Assembly (NCBI GenBank): GCA_012931725.1
Contig: CM022949.1
Location: forward strand, 69,720,997-69,784,996
Direction: 5' to 3'
Origin: Litsea cubeba
Lineage: Eukaryota; Streptophyta; Magnoliopsida; Laurales; Lauraceae
Length of the DNA stretch: 64,000 bases
How positions within the stretch are numbered: position 1 is the stretch's first letter; the number at the start of each line of letters is the position of its first letter. The position numbers and the translations under genes are program-made. The notes below the pieces were generated by a model. That model worked only from the letters and a program-made list of their open reading frames with translations, was not told where the DNA came from and searched no databases. Positions 9,011 to 19,182 of this stretch are shown here, in pieces.

Positions 9011-12000
9011 CCTCCCTTTTTTTTTTTGAGAGAGTTTCTTTTCTTTTTTTTTTCTCATCATGATAATGCATTTTTTTTTCGCAAATCTAGATGTTCATGC
9101 ATGCCTTTAATTTGTAAATTAAATTTGTAGCATGATGTGATTGCATACCTGAAAGTGTTTGCAAATTTGGGAACTTGGAGCTCGCAGTGATGTTGAGCCC
9201 TTCCTGATTTTGCGGAGACTTTTAGGTTTCGAAAGTTTGGAGTTTCGGAGCTCGCAGTGATGTTGAGCCCATCTTCAAGCTTTCTATTTCTTTCGGGATA
9301 GTTCCTTTTTTTCGGAATTGCCCCGTCATCATGTCAAAATTTCGCCAGATTTTTTAGCGAGATTCTGTCATTTTGATGTTTGATCTTTTTCTTTTCCATC
9401 CTTTTCAGGTGGTTCCTCTAGAGCGAACAAGGGTAAAGAGCCTGCTACAAGCGTACCTCGTCGATCTTCTAGATCTTCTAATCCGGCCGTTCAGCAGGCT
9501 TTCGAGAAGGTCCAGTATGTTGAAAGAAACCTGGAAGAGTGCGACTCCCTCAACAGAGATGAGATGAGGCAGCGACTGATCACTCTCAAGGGAGAGGAAT
9601 TTTATAAGATCATGGTAAGCAGTCGTCCATGGCTGATGGAAGATCAGAGCATTTTGCCCAAGCCTACCTTCTTCTTTGGTGATGCGGTCCCTGACGACAT
9701 TACATACCAGAGGAGATCTTTTCAGTTTTCCTTCACAGCAGATGGTGAGAAGAAGACTGTTACTACCCGGTCGATGTTTGATCGCACCGTCTCGATTCTG
9801 AGCCTTGCCCCCACGTGCCCCAAGAGGGAAGATCCTCCAAGCTGGGTGAGAAGGACAAATGTAATCAAGACCGGGGTTTTTGTCGGCGGTTCTCCTGGAT
9901 ATACGGAGAGGTCGCCTGTTGACATGGACCTGTTGATGCCATCCAGCGGCTACCAGGGCTCTGATTATCCGTCGGTCGATTTGAGACCGGTGGGCCTTGG
10001 TATTTTCAGCGGTGACGGCAGCAATTGGATCAAGCCTTTTCGACTTCGAGGTCGTTTCAATGCTGACTCCGAGTGGAAGTCGTGGACTGATCGCGTCCTG
10101 CTGATTGGTGGCGCCGTTTTGAAGGAAGCCGGGATTTTTGATGCGGTCCGCGCTTTTGGGGAGACCGTGATCTTTTCCGACGAGGCCTTCATGGCTATGA
10201 TGGAGTCGTTCCTCCCTCAAACCAATACCTTCGTTGTGACGAATGGTGAGATTGGTTTTTCTTTGAAGGAGCTGAGCGTTATTACCGGATTGCCCATCCT
10301 CGGCAAGCTCTATGAGGAGTTTATGCCGATTGACAGCGTCCTCGAGGGGCAGTCTGAGGAGTTCAGGCTTCTATACTTTCAGCTCGTCGCCTTCTATGAT
10401 TTTTTGAAGGAGAAGGGGGGTTCGAAAGTTAGATCCAGCAGTTGGAAGAGTTTTTGCTCTTCATTCCCCAACTTCTTTGATAGTAGGGAGCCTTCTGATA
10501 GCATGACCCAGGAAGCTGGAGCTCAGGATCCAAGTTCAAAGAAGATCTTGGCCATGCAAGAAGAGTTGAGAGATTTCTGTGCAAGCACAAACGCCATATG
10601 TCCTGACATTGCGCTGAGGAGAGATCTCGCTTTGTACCTCACTTATTGGCTTGGTGAGGCTATTTTTGCTGGAGGAGATGGAACGCACATCAGGCCGCAT
10701 TGTATTTTCCCGGCTTGTCAGATGGCGTTTGGAGAGCAGCTTGCTTTGGTGCCTGCTCTTTACTCCTACCTGTGTACCGAACTGCAGGCTGCTGCTTTTC
10801 TAGTTCGGCTTGGGCTTCCCATGAATAGGGTATTTTCAGCCCATATCTTTTATTCATGGTATGTATACCACTGTCCTGGCTTCCATCGGCTGGGTGCTGC
10901 ACAGGATGATGATCCTCTGATGATTCGACTGGCTAAGGGCAAAGCCGTGTCCGAATCACTTTTGTTTGCCCGCATGAGGATCCGACGGTTCAGGGACGTC
11001 GAGATGGGGCAATCTTCAGTAAAGCTTTCTCCGGAGTTGCGGAAGAAGGCTTTTGATTTTGGTGCCTCCCGAGACTCTACCAGGGCGGGGTCGGGAAGGC
11101 ATTATTCCTTGACAAATGCAGAGAGAGAGTGGCTTTTCAGCATACGTGTCGGCACGATGGTGTACCGCAGACATCTTTTCGTCGACATCCAGCCGTATGT
11201 ACCTTCTCGCTTTGCTTTGCAGCTGGGCTTTTCTCAAGGCGTTGTTGGAGCGCCTTCAAGCATGGTGAAGCGCTTTGGAGGCTTACAGGATGGGAGAAAT
11301 GCATGGGCTTTCTATAGTGCTGAAGACACTACAGCCATGATTTCTTATCCTGTGTTGCTGACTTTCCGGACTGCCGGCTTTGCGAAGTGGTTCGCGGAGA
11401 GCTTCTCGGCATATCGGGGACTTTCCAGGAAGGAGCTTGATGTGAAGCTGGCATCTGGAAAGGGCCTTGGAAAGTCGGATGGCATCCGGCGAGAGGAAGT
11501 TTGGGCCTTCCTTTCTGGAGAGAAGCACAAGATAGGCTTTCTCGGTGACCAGGGCGTCATCGGTTCTGAGGCTGTTCGAGAAATACCTGACGAGGCTTTG
11601 GAGCAGCTAGAACAGGAGGAAGCCGAACTTGGCGCTTGGATGCAGGCGGCACAGAGGCAAGCTTCCGTGGAGTCTACTGGCAAGAGCAGACCATCCAGTG
11701 ATGAGTCAAGTGGGAAACCTGACTCTGACAGCGGGGTAGGTTCCTCTAAGAAGCGAGCCCGCAGAAGTAAGAGGAGGAGGAGTCATCATAGTAGCAAGGG
11801 GCAGCATGAGGGCTCTCCTAACTTGGAAGTTCCTCTTACTATTAATGAGGATGTGCCAGTGGATGCTGACGAGCCTCCGGAGAAGAGAAGCCGAGAAGAA
11901 GAGACCGTCGGTGAAGGTATGATTCTTCCTTTTTCTCTTCCCATTTCTTTTCATGGGATTTTTCCATGTTATGATTTGCTTCTTGTTTCTGCTTTTCTTC

Positions 12001-13326
12001 CTCTTTTTTTTTTTTTAGCAGAGGAAGACTTGGTGATGCCTGAGGTCCCAACCGATGAGGTGGTGATGGATCCTGTTGAGGCACCTGAAGAAGAACCGAG
12101 GGACTCTGGAGTAGATCCAGAATCTCCAATTGGTACGACTTCTTTTGCTTTCTTTTTTTTTTTGAGTTTGTGACTTGGCTTGCTAACACATTTTTTTGTT
12201 GCCAGCTGACTTGCCACAGGGTTCTGATGACTTTGAACCATCGATGGACGCAAATGTTGATGATGCTTTCGATGAGTTCATGGAGGAAGAAAGTGTTCCG
12301 CCAGTCGTCGAAGAAGGTATTTTGTAGTTATAACTCTGATAATGATTTTCAAACAGGGTCATATTCATACCTTTTTGTGTTTCCTTTGCAGGTTTTGAAG
12401 TGGCAGAGGAGGATCCGTTGCTTCCAGAGCAAGAGATGCCAGAGGTTGATCCAGAGGTAGAGATTCCTGGGACCAGCTCTGACAATATTGAGGAGATTCC
12501 TCGCGCTGAGATTCCTTCCCGAGCAGGAGCATCTTCAGCTGGAAAGAGTTCTTTTGTTACTCTTTCAACAGATGATGACATGAGTAGCCGACCAACGGAG
12601 TTGGGTGAATCCTCAGCTGGGCCATCTCTTCTTTTTGCGAAGAAGGTGGTGGTGCGAGTCGTGAGCTCTTGGATTGAGACTCTCCTTTCTGGGCACTTGG
12701 AAGTCGGATTTGGCATGATCCAGCATGTGCAGGAGATTCTCAGTGATGCTGAAGAAGCTGGTACAGATGTCACAGGTGCCAGGGCGATCGTTGATAGGAT
12801 CATTGCACTGGGTGACAAGTGGTTTGAGACCGTGAGTTTGGCTGATGACCAGTTCTTCAAGGAGATGTTCCTGGACCCTGCTGATAAGGCTAAGTCTGAC
12901 CTAGATGAGGCTACAGAAAGCAGGAAGGTGGCAGTCCGAAGGAGGAATAGAGAAGAGGTAACCATCATCGAGCTGACACATGACCTTAACATCCTTGATA
13001 GGGAGGTCGATGAGGCCAGGAAACGTCTTGAGCTTCTGCAGGCACAAGTTGCTGCCAAGTGGACTGCCATAATAGAAGCTCGCGACAGGGAGAGTGTCCT
13101 GATTCACCAGGTTGCAGATGCCGAACGGGTTCTCAAAAGGAAGTCTGATGAGGATAAACAATGGCAAGCTGCTCGAGGTAAGCTTCCTGGTGTGAGAGAA
13201 GGGGTACAGCCCACTCCAGCGTCTCATGGCAAGTTCCTGAAGAAGCGTGCCTTGGAATCTTTGACGGCTGAGGCTAAAAGCCTGCTTGGGGAGCTGAACT
13301 CTTGGTTGGAGACCATTTTTGATTGA
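8696..13326 (+). CDS. Plant-mobile-domain-like protein encoded antisense within the Tat element; five exons
   Basis: Predicted exons are 8696-8705, 9409-11916, 12019-12132, 12206-12316 and 12392-13326, all with GT-AG introns in phase 1, giving about 1,225 residues (MASSGSSRANKGKEP start, TGA at 13,324). Splicing exon 1 to exon 2 keeps the frame into the long open frame and supplies the only upstream ATG behind a TATA box. Residues about 223-500 resemble the plant mobile domain (aminotransferase-like) family: SWTDRVLLIGG, then TNTFVV..GEIGFSLKELSVITGLPILG. A basic NLS-like patch (KKRARRSKRRR) lies near residue 785, followed by acidic repeats; a coiled coil (ELTHDLNILDREVDEARKRL onward) is near the C-terminus. 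Intron 2 is 102 nt without stops and could be retained. Mobile-domain proteins occur in cellular MAIN/MAIL proteins, MULEs and Gypsy elements. The role in the element is unknown; a nuclear chromatin-related role is inference. Confidence 0.75.
8740..9062. repeat. Poly-T tracts around stacked GC palindromes (intron 1 of the antisense gene)
   Basis: Intron 1 contains long T-runs, including about 37 T at 8974-9010, interrupted by a GC-rich island at 8897-8967. The island holds overlapping perfect palindromes: AGATCCGTACGGATCT (8909-8924), TGGCCGTACGGCCA (8924-8937) and GGCCACGTGGCC (8933-8944). Reading frames here are low-complexity Phe- or Lys-rich artefacts. Confidence 0.75.
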
Positions 13327-13339
13327 GCTCCTGTATACA

Positions 13340-13715
13340 GAAACCATCCTTCTTTCTTTTTTTTTTTTGGTACCACTTGTATTTTTTTTGGTACTTATTT
13401 TTTGTAGTGCTTGTGAACACTCTTTTCTTTTTTTTGGTACCACATGTATTTTTTTTGGTACTCTTTTTTTTGTAGTGCTTGTGAGCACTTTCTTTTTTTT
13501 TTTTTGGTACCACATGTATTTTTTGGTACTCTTTTCTTTTTTTTGTTATGTAGTGCTTATGAACACTTCTTTTTTTTTTTTGTTATCCCTACGCTCACTT
13601 GAATCTTTTTGTGATAAAAGTAATTGCTAAATGGGATGCTCTTTTTTTTTTTTGTTATCCCTACGCTCACTTGAATCTTTTTGTGATAAAAGTAATTGCT
13701 AAATGGGATTTGATC
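13340..13715. repeat. Tandem repeats just downstream of the antisense gene
   Basis: Three copies of a ~67-78-bp unit (poly-T, GGTACCAC(A/T)TGTATT, GGTACT, GTAGTGCTTGTGAACAC) are followed by two copies of a ~66-bp unit starting TTATCCCTACGCTCACTTG. They begin within 20 bp of the stop codon, so they would form the 3' UTR or terminator region of the antisense transcript. No coding sequence is seen. Confidence 0.7.
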
Positions 13716-13784
13716 AAAAGGTTGTCATTTTGTGAAAATCTTTTGTCAAATGATTGTTTTGGCATGAAAGCCAGGTTTTTGTTT

Positions 13785-14040
13785 GTGGCATGGAAGCCAA
13801 TTTTGGTGGCATTGATAGCCGAATTTGTTTTGTGGCATCTATAGCCGGTTTTTGGTGGCATTGATAGCCTGTTTTGTTTTGGTGGCATTGATAGCCGGTT
13901 TGTTTCGGTGGCATTGATAGCCGTTTTTGAAATCCAAGTTTTTTTTTTTGTGTGGCATTGATAGCCGATATTGTTTTGGTGGCATTGATAGCCGGTTTGT
14001 GGCATTTATAGCCTGTTTTGATGGCATTTATAGCCGGTTT
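13785..14040. repeat. GGCATTGATAGCCG short tandem array
   Basis: About ten copies of TGGCATTGATAGCCG(G)TTTTG with variable T/G spacers. The unit resembles the LTR array unit (GGCGTTTATAGCC). On the element's sense strand each copy reads CGGCTAT(C/A)AATGCCA. Confidence 0.75.
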
Positions 14041-14054
14041 GGTTTTCAAAAAAA

Positions 14055-14520
14055 TGCAAGTATCGACTAAAAGTCGCCTCCCTGCTGAATGTTCTTGCAA
14101 GTATCGATGGAATGTCGCATCCTTGCTCATTCGATTGCGAGTATCGATGGAATGTCGCATCCTCGCGGATTTGGGTGCAAGTATCGATGGAATGTCGCAT
14201 CCTTGCTTTTCAAAAATTTTGGTTTTGCGGGTACTGACTTGATGTCGTTTCCCCACGATTTTTGAAATTTGTGGTTTTCTCGAACCTTTGGGTCATGGAT
14301 ATCAACTGAAATGTTGCGTCTCCACAGTTTTTTAGGTTTTTTTTTTCGAACCTCTGAAATTTGGGTTGTGGATATCAACTGAAATGTTGCGTTTCCACGG
14401 TTTTGGATTTTGCAAGTATCGACGAAATGTCGCTTCCCTGCGTTTTTGGAAGTGTCGAACGTGGTTCGTTTACTTCCGATTTGTGCGAGTATCGACTAAG
14501 TGTCGCTTCCTCGCGGGTTT
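14055..14520. repeat. AGTATCGATGGAATGTCGCATCC-type array
   Basis: Eight or more degenerate copies of a 40-60-bp unit with the core GAGTATCGATGGAATGTCGCATCC and, further right, GGATATCAACTGAAATGTTGCGT. The remaining 14,521-14,870 has no recognisable feature and forms the gap between the arrays and the end of pol. Confidence 0.65.
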
Positions 14521-14870
14521 TTGAAAAACCATTTTTTTTGTTTAAAGACACGAGGGTCATAAGTTTTGACCTAAAACCATTTTGGCGGTAAAAGGCAGGG
14601 TGGACTAGGGTGGAAATCCCTGAATCCGGATTTTGTTTCAAACTATGAATTTTGGGTTCAAGGGTTGAAAATTTTGGTCAAGTTAGGGAAAGGTTCCTAA
14701 ACTTGGATTTTTGTTAAACAATGAAACGATGAAAGTAAGCATTGTTTTAGATTTCTAGAAATTTCAACATTTGATACGAAAATTCTAAAAAAAGGGTGGG
14801 TTTGGCGAGCGTGTACCTGGAAACCGGTTTTGGCCGTACAGGCATTGCTCTTACCCAGTTGGGTAAGTCT

Positions 14871-17495
14871 TCAAGGGTAGTACCGCTTTAAGAACTTGCC
14901 ATTGATGGGCAGCATACATCTGTCACCTTCCATGTTTAGGAGTGCGTATGCGCCATTGGAGAAAACTTTGTCGATGACGTAGGGTCCCTCCCATTTTGGC
15001 TCGAATTTGCCTTTGGACTTGTGAGCGAAGACCATTGGTCTTTTTACCGCAAGAACCAAGTCATTCTTTTTGTAGGCGCGTTGCCTGACCTTTTTATCGA
15101 AAGATCCCGCCATACGTGCTTGGTAAAGTTCAATGCTTTGTTGAGCTTCGAGCCGTCTCTCATCGAGATTGTCCAGCTCATGGAGTCGCAATTTGACATT
15201 GCTTTCTTGAGTCATGTCATTTTGCAAGGATACCCTCAAGGAAGGAATTTGTACTTCCAAGGGCACGACAGCTTCGCATCCATAGACCAAGGAGAATGGT
15301 GTGCTATGGGTTGGTCCTCGAACGGTGGTTCGATAGGCCCACAAAGCTTCAGACATTTTGTCGCTCCAGTCTCTTTTGTGATTAGAGACCATTTTTTTGA
15401 GGATTTTGCAGAGTGTCTTGTTGAAAGCTTCTGCTAACCCGTTTGCTGCCGGATTGTATGGAGTCGAAGGACAGCTTTGGATTTTGTATTTGTCGCAGAA
15501 CCTGTAGAATCGATGATCCCGAAACTGTGGTCCGTTATCATGGACGAATCTTTTGGGTATGCCGAAACGACAAATGATGTTGGTGCGCAGGAACTGAAGG
15601 ACTGATGAGGTCTTCATTTCGTTAAACGCAAATGCTTCTGACCACTTGGAGAAATAATCCGTAGCGGCGAAGATGAAGCGATGACCTTTGCTTGAAGGGG
15701 GAGAAATAGGACCTATGATGTCCATACCCCAGGCTTCGAAAGGCCATGAGATCGCTGTAGGATGCAGCCATTCTGGAGGCATGTGAATGTAATCTCCATG
15801 AACTTGGCATTGTTGGCAGCGCTTAGCAAATTGCATTGCGTCAGCTACCATGGTAGGCCAGTAATATCCTAACCTTTTTATCTGATCATAGAGCTTAGGT
15901 CCAGCCTGATGAGCTCCACAAAGACCAGCATGAACTTCTTTGAGTGTTTCTTCAGCCTCTTGTTGTGACAAGCAGCGTAGAAGTACTCCGTTGAAGGATT
16001 TCCTGTAAAGGATTTTTGATGGAATATCCAAATGGAAGCTTGGGGTTCGCCTTTGGATGCTTACCCGTTCTTTTGGATCTTCAGGTAGGATTCCGAACAT
16101 AATGTAATCAATGAACGGATCCCTCCAGTCGCCAATTGAAGTTTGAAGGATTGAAATCCGACTTCCGACCACTTGGTGGCATTCAGCAACTGCTTGGTGT
16201 GTGTTAAGAGGAGGAAGGATTCTTCTTTCGCACACTGTGACTTGCATGTTTTCCCCTTCCTGGATTGCCATGGATGCGGCAAGTCCGGCTAGGGCATCTG
16301 CACGTATGTTTTCACCTCTACGAATGTGGGTGATGTGACAGATGTCAAACTTTTGCAGAAGTGATTGTGCCTTGTTGTAGTAGGGCAACAAATCTGGCTT
16401 CCTGACTTCAAATTTCTGATTCATCTGGTTGACGATCAGTTGAGAGTCTCCAAAGACTTCCAGCATGGTGATACCGGATTCGATGGCGAGTTCCAATCCT
16501 AAGATCAGAGCTTGATATTCAGCTGCATTGTTTGTGCATGGTTCCAGTAGCGAGAAAGCGTGTGGAATCATGTATTTGTCGGGGCTAACAAAGAGGATGC
16601 CAACTCCCGAGATCAGCTGTCTTTTTTCATTTGTCCTGGTTGCACCGTCAAAGTACATGTCCCAGGAGGCACTTTGTGAGAAAGTCTCCACATTGTAGAC
16701 TGGTTCGTCTGGGAGATCATCTCTGAGTGGAGAATCTTTAGGCAATGGATGCTCTGCGAGGAAATCCGCTAGAGCTTGCCCTTTGATAGCTTTTTGTGGT
16801 ACATACCTAATATCAAATTGTGACAGAAGGATGGACCATTTTGCCAGTCGAGCATTGAGAGAACCTGCCTTTGTGACAAGGACCTTCAAGAGGTTGACCC
16901 TCGAGACCAGGTAGACTGTGTTGGAAAGCAAGTAGTGACGCAGCTTTTGTACGGCGAACATCACTGCAAGGCATTCTTTTTCGACTGGAGAGTAGCGATG
17001 CTCTGCACCTACTAGCATGCGGCTGAGGTAATATAGAGCAGCTTCTTTTCTTTGATCATTTTCTTGCGCAAGCAGAGCTCCCAAAGAGTGATCAAGGGCT
17101 CTTGTGTACAAGATGAATGGTTTTCCAGTGGTAGGAGCAGCTAACACTGGAGGTTTTGTCAGGTATGACTTGATGTCTTGGAAAGCAGCTTCACAGTCAG
17201 CATCCCAGACAAAGTTTACACCTTTTTTCATCAACCGGGAGAATGGACAGCATTTCCCCGAAAGATTGGAGATGAACCGTCTGATGTAGGCTAATCTCCC
17301 TTGAAGCCCTTTGAGTTCTCTCAAGGTTCTTGGAGAGGGCATTTCTAGAATGGCTTTGACTTTTATGGGGTCAAGCTCTATTCCAGCTTTCCGAACTAAG
17401 AATCCGAGGAACTTACCCGACGAGACGCCGAAGAAGCATTTCAATGGATTCATTCGCAGTTTGTGTTTGCGAAGCCGGAGTGTAAGTGCTCTCAT
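14871..17495 (-). CDS. Tat pol, 3' part: RT tail, RNase H, ancestral RNase H, integrase
   Basis: An uninterrupted 874-residue frame on the minus strand. Residues 10-60 are the end of RT (MNPLKCFFGVSSGKFLGFLV). About 95-250 is the first RNase H; 278-410 is the second, ancestral RNase H with all four acidic residues (Asp283, Glu326, Asp350, Asp400). Integrase follows with zinc ligands His522, His529, Cys560 and Cys563 and the D,D-35-E triad Asp592, Asp653, Glu689; it ends with GPYVIDKV...FLKRYYP. RNase H degrades the RNA template and integrase inserts cDNA. The RT palm with its YxDD box is missing, so this is a truncated polyprotein rather than a full pol. The first ATG is internal to the RT tail and probably not a natural start. 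Confidence 0.9.
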   Translation of the reverse strand: MRALTLRLRKHKLRMNPLKCFFGVSSGKFLGFLVRKAGIELDPIKVKAILEMPSPRTLRELKGLQGRLAYIRRFISNLSGKCCPFSRLMKKGVNFVWDADCEAAFQDIKSYLTKPPVLAAPTTGKPFILYTRALDHSLGALLAQENDQRKEAALYYLSRMLVGAEHRYSPVEKECLAVMFAVQKLRHYLLSNTVYLVSRVNLLKVLVTKAGSLNARLAKWSILLSQFDIRYVPQKAIKGQALADFLAEHPLPKDSPLRDDLPDEPVYNVETFSQSASWDMYFDGATRTNEKRQLISGVGILFVSPDKYMIPHAFSLLEPCTNNAAEYQALILGLELAIESGITMLEVFGDSQLIVNQMNQKFEVRKPDLLPYYNKAQSLLQKFDICHITHIRRGENIRADALAGLAASMAIQEGENMQVTVCERRILPPLNTHQAVAECHQVVGSRISILQTSIGDWRDPFIDYIMFGILPEDPKERVSIQRRTPSFHLDIPSKILYRKSFNGVLLRCLSQQEAEETLKEVHAGLCGAHQAGPKLYDQIKRLGYYWPTMVADAMQFAKRCQQCQVHGDYIHMPPEWLHPTAISWPFEAWGMDIIGPISPPSSKGHRFIFAATDYFSKWSEAFAFNEMKTSSVLQFLRTNIICRFGIPKRFVHDNGPQFRDHRFYRFCDKYKIQSCPSTPYNPAANGLAEAFNKTLCKILKKMVSNHKRDWSDKMSEALWAYRTTVRGPTHSTPFSLVYGCEAVVPLEVQIPSLRVSLQNDMTQESNVKLRLHELDNLDERRLEAQQSIELYQARMAGSFDKKVRQRAYKKNDLVLAVKRPMVFAHKSKGKFEPKWEGPYVIDKVFSNGAYALLNMEGDRCMLPINGKFLKRYYP

Positions 17496-19182
17496 CAGAC
17501 GATGCTTCGGAAGAGCTATAATCCCGAATTATCACATTACAGGAAGCTCTGACGGGAGACGTTGCCTGATCGGAGTCAAACTCATCCTCGGATGTGAGAG
17601 GATCGTCTACCCAGCAATTTTCTCCATTTTCAGGAGTTAAGGGAGGATGTACCTGGTGGTCTTCAGGGACTTCAGGCTCTGGATTGCGAGGAGGCTCGTT
17701 GAAGCGTTCTTGCTCTTGTTCTAGAGCTAGTCGCTGCAAGATCCTTGCATATTCTTCAAGATCAGGCATGGGAGCCGGATCTTCTTCTTCATCATCTCTT
17801 TGTGGCTCAACATGGTTGATTTCCACTGGAGTGATGAGAGGTGCTGGGTCAGCAGCATTTTCTTGTACAGCCTCTTGGTCTTCTTCATCATCAGACCAGG
17901 ATCCTTGTGGCTGTAGGGGGTTATACCAGATTACTGGCATAAGATGAGATTCAGGAACCCATTCTTCATCGGAGAGATATTCTCCTGTTTCAAGGGACTC
18001 CTCCCACTCATCTGTGTAGTTGGATTCGAATCCATCATCGGTGTCGCTGGACTCGTATCCATCAATGGAGAATCCAACTACCGAATTGCAAGAGTATGAT
18101 GTCTCCTGCATGGCTTCTCTGAATTGAGGTGGCATGAAATCACTGAGAGTGAATTTCCTTACCCCCTTTGAAGTCTCTGGAAGGGATGTTTTTATTACCT
18201 CCAGTGAAGCGGTAGAGGAAGCCTCTGCCTTTTCTTTGACCTCTAGTTTTGGCTGGGTCTTCTCTTGCCGTTTGAGCTTGAGGAGATGTTTCCTAGCCTG
18301 CCTTCGCTGTCGAGCTGTAGGCTTTATTTTCACGACCTCCCAATTTTCATCTTCCAGGAGATCGGGATGTACCCATATCGGTTGTCCGTCTGGTGTCGGG
18401 TAAGGAACCAGTTCCTCGGACGCTTCGATTGAGTTTATCACCTTGAAGGAAGTAGTGATCTTCTTCTTCGGTGATCTTGATGTTTGTCCACATGTCACCA
18501 TGTTGACGGAGGCAGACCCATAATTTTTGTCAAAGGTGATGACTCCGTTTTTCCACATCTCATTTATTTTCTCTCTCACAACGAAGCATTGATTGAGAGG
18601 ATGCGAGATCATCTGGTGGTATGGACAGTACCGAGGATCGTTGGTTTTGCCAACATCACCCGGTCTTTTTGGTTCAGGCAAGGTGAGCTTGCCGTTTGCC
18701 ACAAGAGCCCCGAAGATTTCATCAACATCTTCATCAAACGGGTATTTCTTTTCTACTCGTTCTTTGAAGGCATCAGAGAGTTCAGGTCTCTTACCAGCAG
18801 CTTTGTTTTCAGCTTTCTTTGGTGGCTGAGGAGCTGACTTGGTCTGCACATTGAGGACCTCTTTCTTCTTTGGTTTAGAGGTTGCAATGGCGGTTGGCTC
18901 TTTTCTTGATGATTTCTGACTGTTGAGGTCTTTAATCACCGTTTCAGCTTCCATGGAAGCTTCTAGGAGTTCTCCCAGGTTTTTTGATTTGTTGCCGATG
19001 ATCATGGAGCGGATTCTGGCTCTCATGTTGTTTCGGCAGATGTCGACTAGCGACGCTTGTGGCAATACATCAGAGCATTTGTATGCCATTGCTTTCCACT
19101 TGTGAATGAAGTCATATGTTGATTCATTCTCCCCCTGTTTTAGGCTGCACAGCTGAGCCATAGTAGCGGGGATGATCTTCAC
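17413..19182 (-). pseudogene. Tat gag, C-terminal part with acidic extension, ending at a PR/RT deletion
   Basis: The 589-residue frame begins inside a retrotransposon gag domain (TMAQLCSLKQGENESTYDFI) and has a CCHH-like knuckle (Cys186, His189, His194, Cys199: CPYHQMISHPLNQC). A long acidic, low-complexity extension follows. No protease Asp motif and no RT palm are present; near 17,480-17,530 the sequence passes directly into the RT tail in another frame. I infer a deletion of protease and most of RT, probably over 1 kb. Gag is the structural protein of the virus-like particle. The upstream gag portion lies in another frame (19,179-20,851), separated by small frameshifts. Confidence 0.75.

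Noticed and set aside
8721..9130. Several 78-121-codon reading frames rich in Phe or Lys on both strands
   Set aside because: They are translations of long T-runs inside intron 1 of the antisense gene; low complexity and no motif.
9405..10220. 271-codon minus-strand frame opposite exon 2 of the antisense gene
   Set aside because: It is a shadow of the plus-strand frame; it has no motif, and the plus frame has splice logic and domain similarity.
12183..13070. 295-codon minus-strand Ser-rich frame
   Set aside because: Shadow of the acidic and coiled-coil exons of the plus-strand gene; composition is that of a reverse-complemented coding frame.
13667..14378. Reading frames with repeated NATK/INATKTGY-like peptides on the minus strand
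   Set aside because: They only translate the GGCATTGATAGCC and GTATCGATGG tandem arrays; they look like proteins because the units keep frame.
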